Shown one piece after another: positions 62,334 to 64,000 of a stretch of DNA of 64,000 nucleotides. The stretch comes from Aquihabitans sp. G128 (GTDB lineage Bacteria; Actinomycetota; Acidimicrobiia; Acidimicrobiales; Iamiaceae), in contig NZ_CP077604.1 in assembly GCF_019048865.1 (NCBI RefSeq), positions 2,294,001-2,358,000 of the forward strand. The letters run 5' to 3'. The notes beneath the pieces are model-generated. The model was not told the DNA's origin. It worked only from the letters and a program-made list of their open reading frames with translations, and ran no database searches. Made by a program: the position numbers and the translations under genes. The stretch's first letter is position 1; every line of letters begins with the position of its first letter.

Positions 62334-64000
62334 GTGACCGAGCTCCACCGCCCCACGAACCCCGTCCGGTTCGTCACCGCCGCCAGCCTGTTCGACGGGC
62401 ACGACGCGCCGATCAACATCATGCGGCGCATCCTGCAGAGCCAGGGGGTGGAGGTCATCCACCTCGGCCACAACCGGTCGGTCGACGAGGTGGTCACCGC
62501 CGCGGTCCAGGAGGACGTGCAGGGCGTGGCCGTGAGCTCCTACCAGGGCGGCCACGTGGAGTACTTCCAGTACCTGGTCGACCTGCTCCGTGAGCGCGGC
62601 GCCGGCCACGTGCAGGTCTTCGGCGGGGGCGGCGGCGTGATCGTGAAGGCCGAGATCGACCAGCTCCAGGCCTACGGCGTGAGCCGCATCTTCAGCCCGC
62701 ACGACGGCCAGACCATGGGCCTGCCCGGCATGATCAACTCGCTCGTCCAGAGCGCCGACGTCGACCTGGCCGCCACCCTCCCCGCCAGCCTCGACCCGCT
62801 CTTCACCGGCGACAGCGCCACCCTGGCCCGGGTCATCACCGCCCTCGAGGCCGGTCGCCTGCCCGAGGCCCAGGTGGCCGAGCTGCACGCCGCCGCCGGC
62901 CAGCGGCGGGTGCCCGTGCTGGGCATCACCGGCACCGGCGGCTCCGGCAAGTCGTCGCTCACCGACGAGCTGGTGCGCCGCTTCCGCCTCGACCACGAGG
63001 ACAAGCTCAAGCTCGCGGTGATCGCCGTCGACCCGACCCGCCGAAAGGGCGGCGGCGCCCTCCTGGGCGACCGCATCCGCATGAACTCGATCGACCCGAG
63101 CTGCGTCTACTTCCGCAGCCTGGCCACCCGCACCGCCGGCACCGTCGTGCCCGACGGCGCCGACGACATCATCGCCGCCGCCAAGGCCTGGGGCGCCGAC
63201 CTGGTGATCGTCGAGACGCCCGGCATCGGCCAGGGCGACGCCGCCATCGTCGACCACGTCGACCTGTCGCTCTACGTCATGACCCCGGAGTTCGGCGCCG
63301 CCAGCCAGCTCGAGAAGATCGACATGCTCGACTTCGCCGACGTGGTGGCCATCAACAAGTTCGACCGCCGCGGCGGCGAGGACGCCCTCCGGGACGTGCG
63401 CCGCCAGCTGGTGCGCAACAGCGAGCAGTTCCACACCGCACCCGAGGAGATGCCGGTCTTCGGCACCGTGGCCTCCCGCTTCAACGACGACGGCGTGACC
63501 GGCCTCTACCAGGAGCTCCGCACCCGCCTGCGGGCCCTCGGCCTCACCGATCCGGCCGGCGGCGGCGCGCTCGCTGCGGTCGACACCAAGGTCTCGTCGG
63601 CCGACACCGCCATCGTGCCGCCGGCCCGGGCCCGCTACCTGGCCGAGGTGGCCGAGGCCGTGCGCGCCCACCACCGCAAGGTGGCCGAGCAGGCCGCCGT
63701 CGCCCGCGAGCTCCAGCAGGTGCGGGCCGTGCGCGACCTCGTGGCCGCCGCCGGCGGCGACGTCGACGCCGCCAAGCTGCCCGAGCTCGAGGCCGCCGCC
63801 GACCACCGCCTCGACCCCGAGGCGCGGGCGCTGCTCGAGGGTTGGCCGGCCACCGTGGCCGCCTACTCCGGCGACGAGCACGTCACCCAGGTGCGGGGCA
63901 AGGACCTCACCACCCAGCTCACCAAGGCGTCGCTGTCGGGCTCGAAGATCCCCCGGGTGGCGCTCCCCCGGCTCACCGACCACGGCGAGCTGCTGCGCTT
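62334..64000 (+). CDS. icmF: Fused isobutyryl-CoA mutase IcmF (partial, N-terminal 555 residues)
   Basis: The gene runs off the window. Residues 1-135 are the adenosylcobalamin-binding domain (D-G-H-D-A-P-I-N-I-M-R-R carries the cobalamin-ligand His, then V-S-S-Y-Q-G-G-H and G-G-G-G-V-I). Residues about 195-415 are the MeaB-like GTPase chaperone: G-T-G-G-S-G-K-S-S, D-P-T-R-R-K-G-G-G-A-L-L-G-D-R-I-R-M and N-K-F-D-R-R-G. The linker to the mutase domain begins at the edge. IcmF interconverts isobutyryl- and n-butyryl-CoA. GTG 62334 follows a leaderless promoter. Confidence 0.93.
   Translation, partial: MTELHRPTNPVRFVTAASLFDGHDAPINIMRRILQSQGVEVIHLGHNRSVDEVVTAAVQEDVQGVAVSSYQGGHVEYFQYLVDLLRERGAGHVQVFGGGGGVIVKAEIDQLQAYGVSRIFSPHDGQTMGLPGMINSLVQSADVDLAATLPASLDPLFTGDSATLARVITALEAGRLPEAQVAELHAAAGQRRVPVLGITGTGGSGKSSLTDELVRRFRLDHEDKLKLAVIAVDPTRRKGGGALLGDRIRMNSIDPSCVYFRSLATRTAGTVVPDGADDIIAAAKAWGADLVIVETPGIGQGDAAIVDHVDLSLYVMTPEFGAASQLEKIDMLDFADVVAINKFDRRGGEDALRDVRRQLVRNSEQFHTAPEEMPVFGTVASRFNDDGVTGLYQELRTRLRALGLTDPAGGGALAAVDTKVSSADTAIVPPARARYLAEVAEAVRAHHRKVAEQAAVARELQQVRAVRDLVAAAGGDVDAAKLPELEAAADHRLDPEARALLEGWPATVAAYSGDEHVTQVRGKDLTTQLTKASLSGSKIPRVALPRLTDHGELLR

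Overview
The window is very GC-rich (about 74% by eye) with GTG starts, short intergenic gaps and lineage-specific families such as DUF3097, DUF2332, a SepX/GlpR-like divisome protein, CHAD and fused IcmF. This suggests an actinomycete (Actinomycetota), most likely Acidimicrobiia (Iamia-like). The phylum is well supported; the class is inference.

Layout. 1-1.1 kb: start of a ferredoxin gene, an alpha/beta hydrolase and tRNA-Ala(CGC). 1.2-2.4 kb: a CAP-domain lipoprotein and an array of small palindromes. 2.4-6.8 kb: minus-strand cluster galU - glp/moeA - moaA - moaC - sepX/glpR (nucleotide sugar, molybdenum cofactor, divisome). 6.9-14 kb: FmdB zinc ribbon, MTA phosphorylase, a duplicated lipoprotein, a SAF-domain protein, uppP, a secreted Pro-rich protein, an L,D-transpeptidase and an ECF sigma factor fused to a membrane anchor, followed by three large palindromes. 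14-21 kb: tldE/tldD, a hotdog thioesterase, a HAD hydrolase, an LppX-like lipoprotein, a flippase-like membrane protein and a PAP2 phosphatase. 21-25.5 kb: a translationally coupled minus operon (class III cyclase - DUF2332 - GT39 - glycoside hydrolase). 25.6-30.3 kb: a permease, dxs, and an AbiEi/DUF559 gene bracketed by 45-nt palindromes. 30.3-33.2 kb: cystathionine gamma-synthase/lyase and cystathionine beta-synthase (transsulfuration). 33-45 kb: NfuA-like protein, two SDRs, inositol-phosphate synthase, CHAD, SIMPL, DUF2804, an ABC-F ATPase, MurA with Asp at the fosfomycin Cys site, and DUF3097. 45-58.3 kb: a DNA-end-processing island, sbcD-sbcC facing recC-recB-recD. 58.4-64 kb: a gene behind a DtxR-like operator, a class III aminotransferase, an intact IS481-family element, a MarR regulator, and divergent icmF running off the window.

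Three patterns cut across the genes. First, intergenic gaps at six places carry long palindromes: copies at one locus share length and layout, arms change while pairing is kept, and one family brackets the AbiEi/DUF559 gene. This is the best candidate for an undescribed system. Second, eleven reading-frame breaks in otherwise well-conserved genes fall in only three contexts (C/G runs, CTCGAG gaining one base, CGCGCG losing CG). They look like assembly or base-calling errors rather than decay, so these genes are probably intact in the organism. Third, at least seven genes have a TAnnnT -10 box ending 6-8 nt before the start codon, implying routine leaderless transcription.
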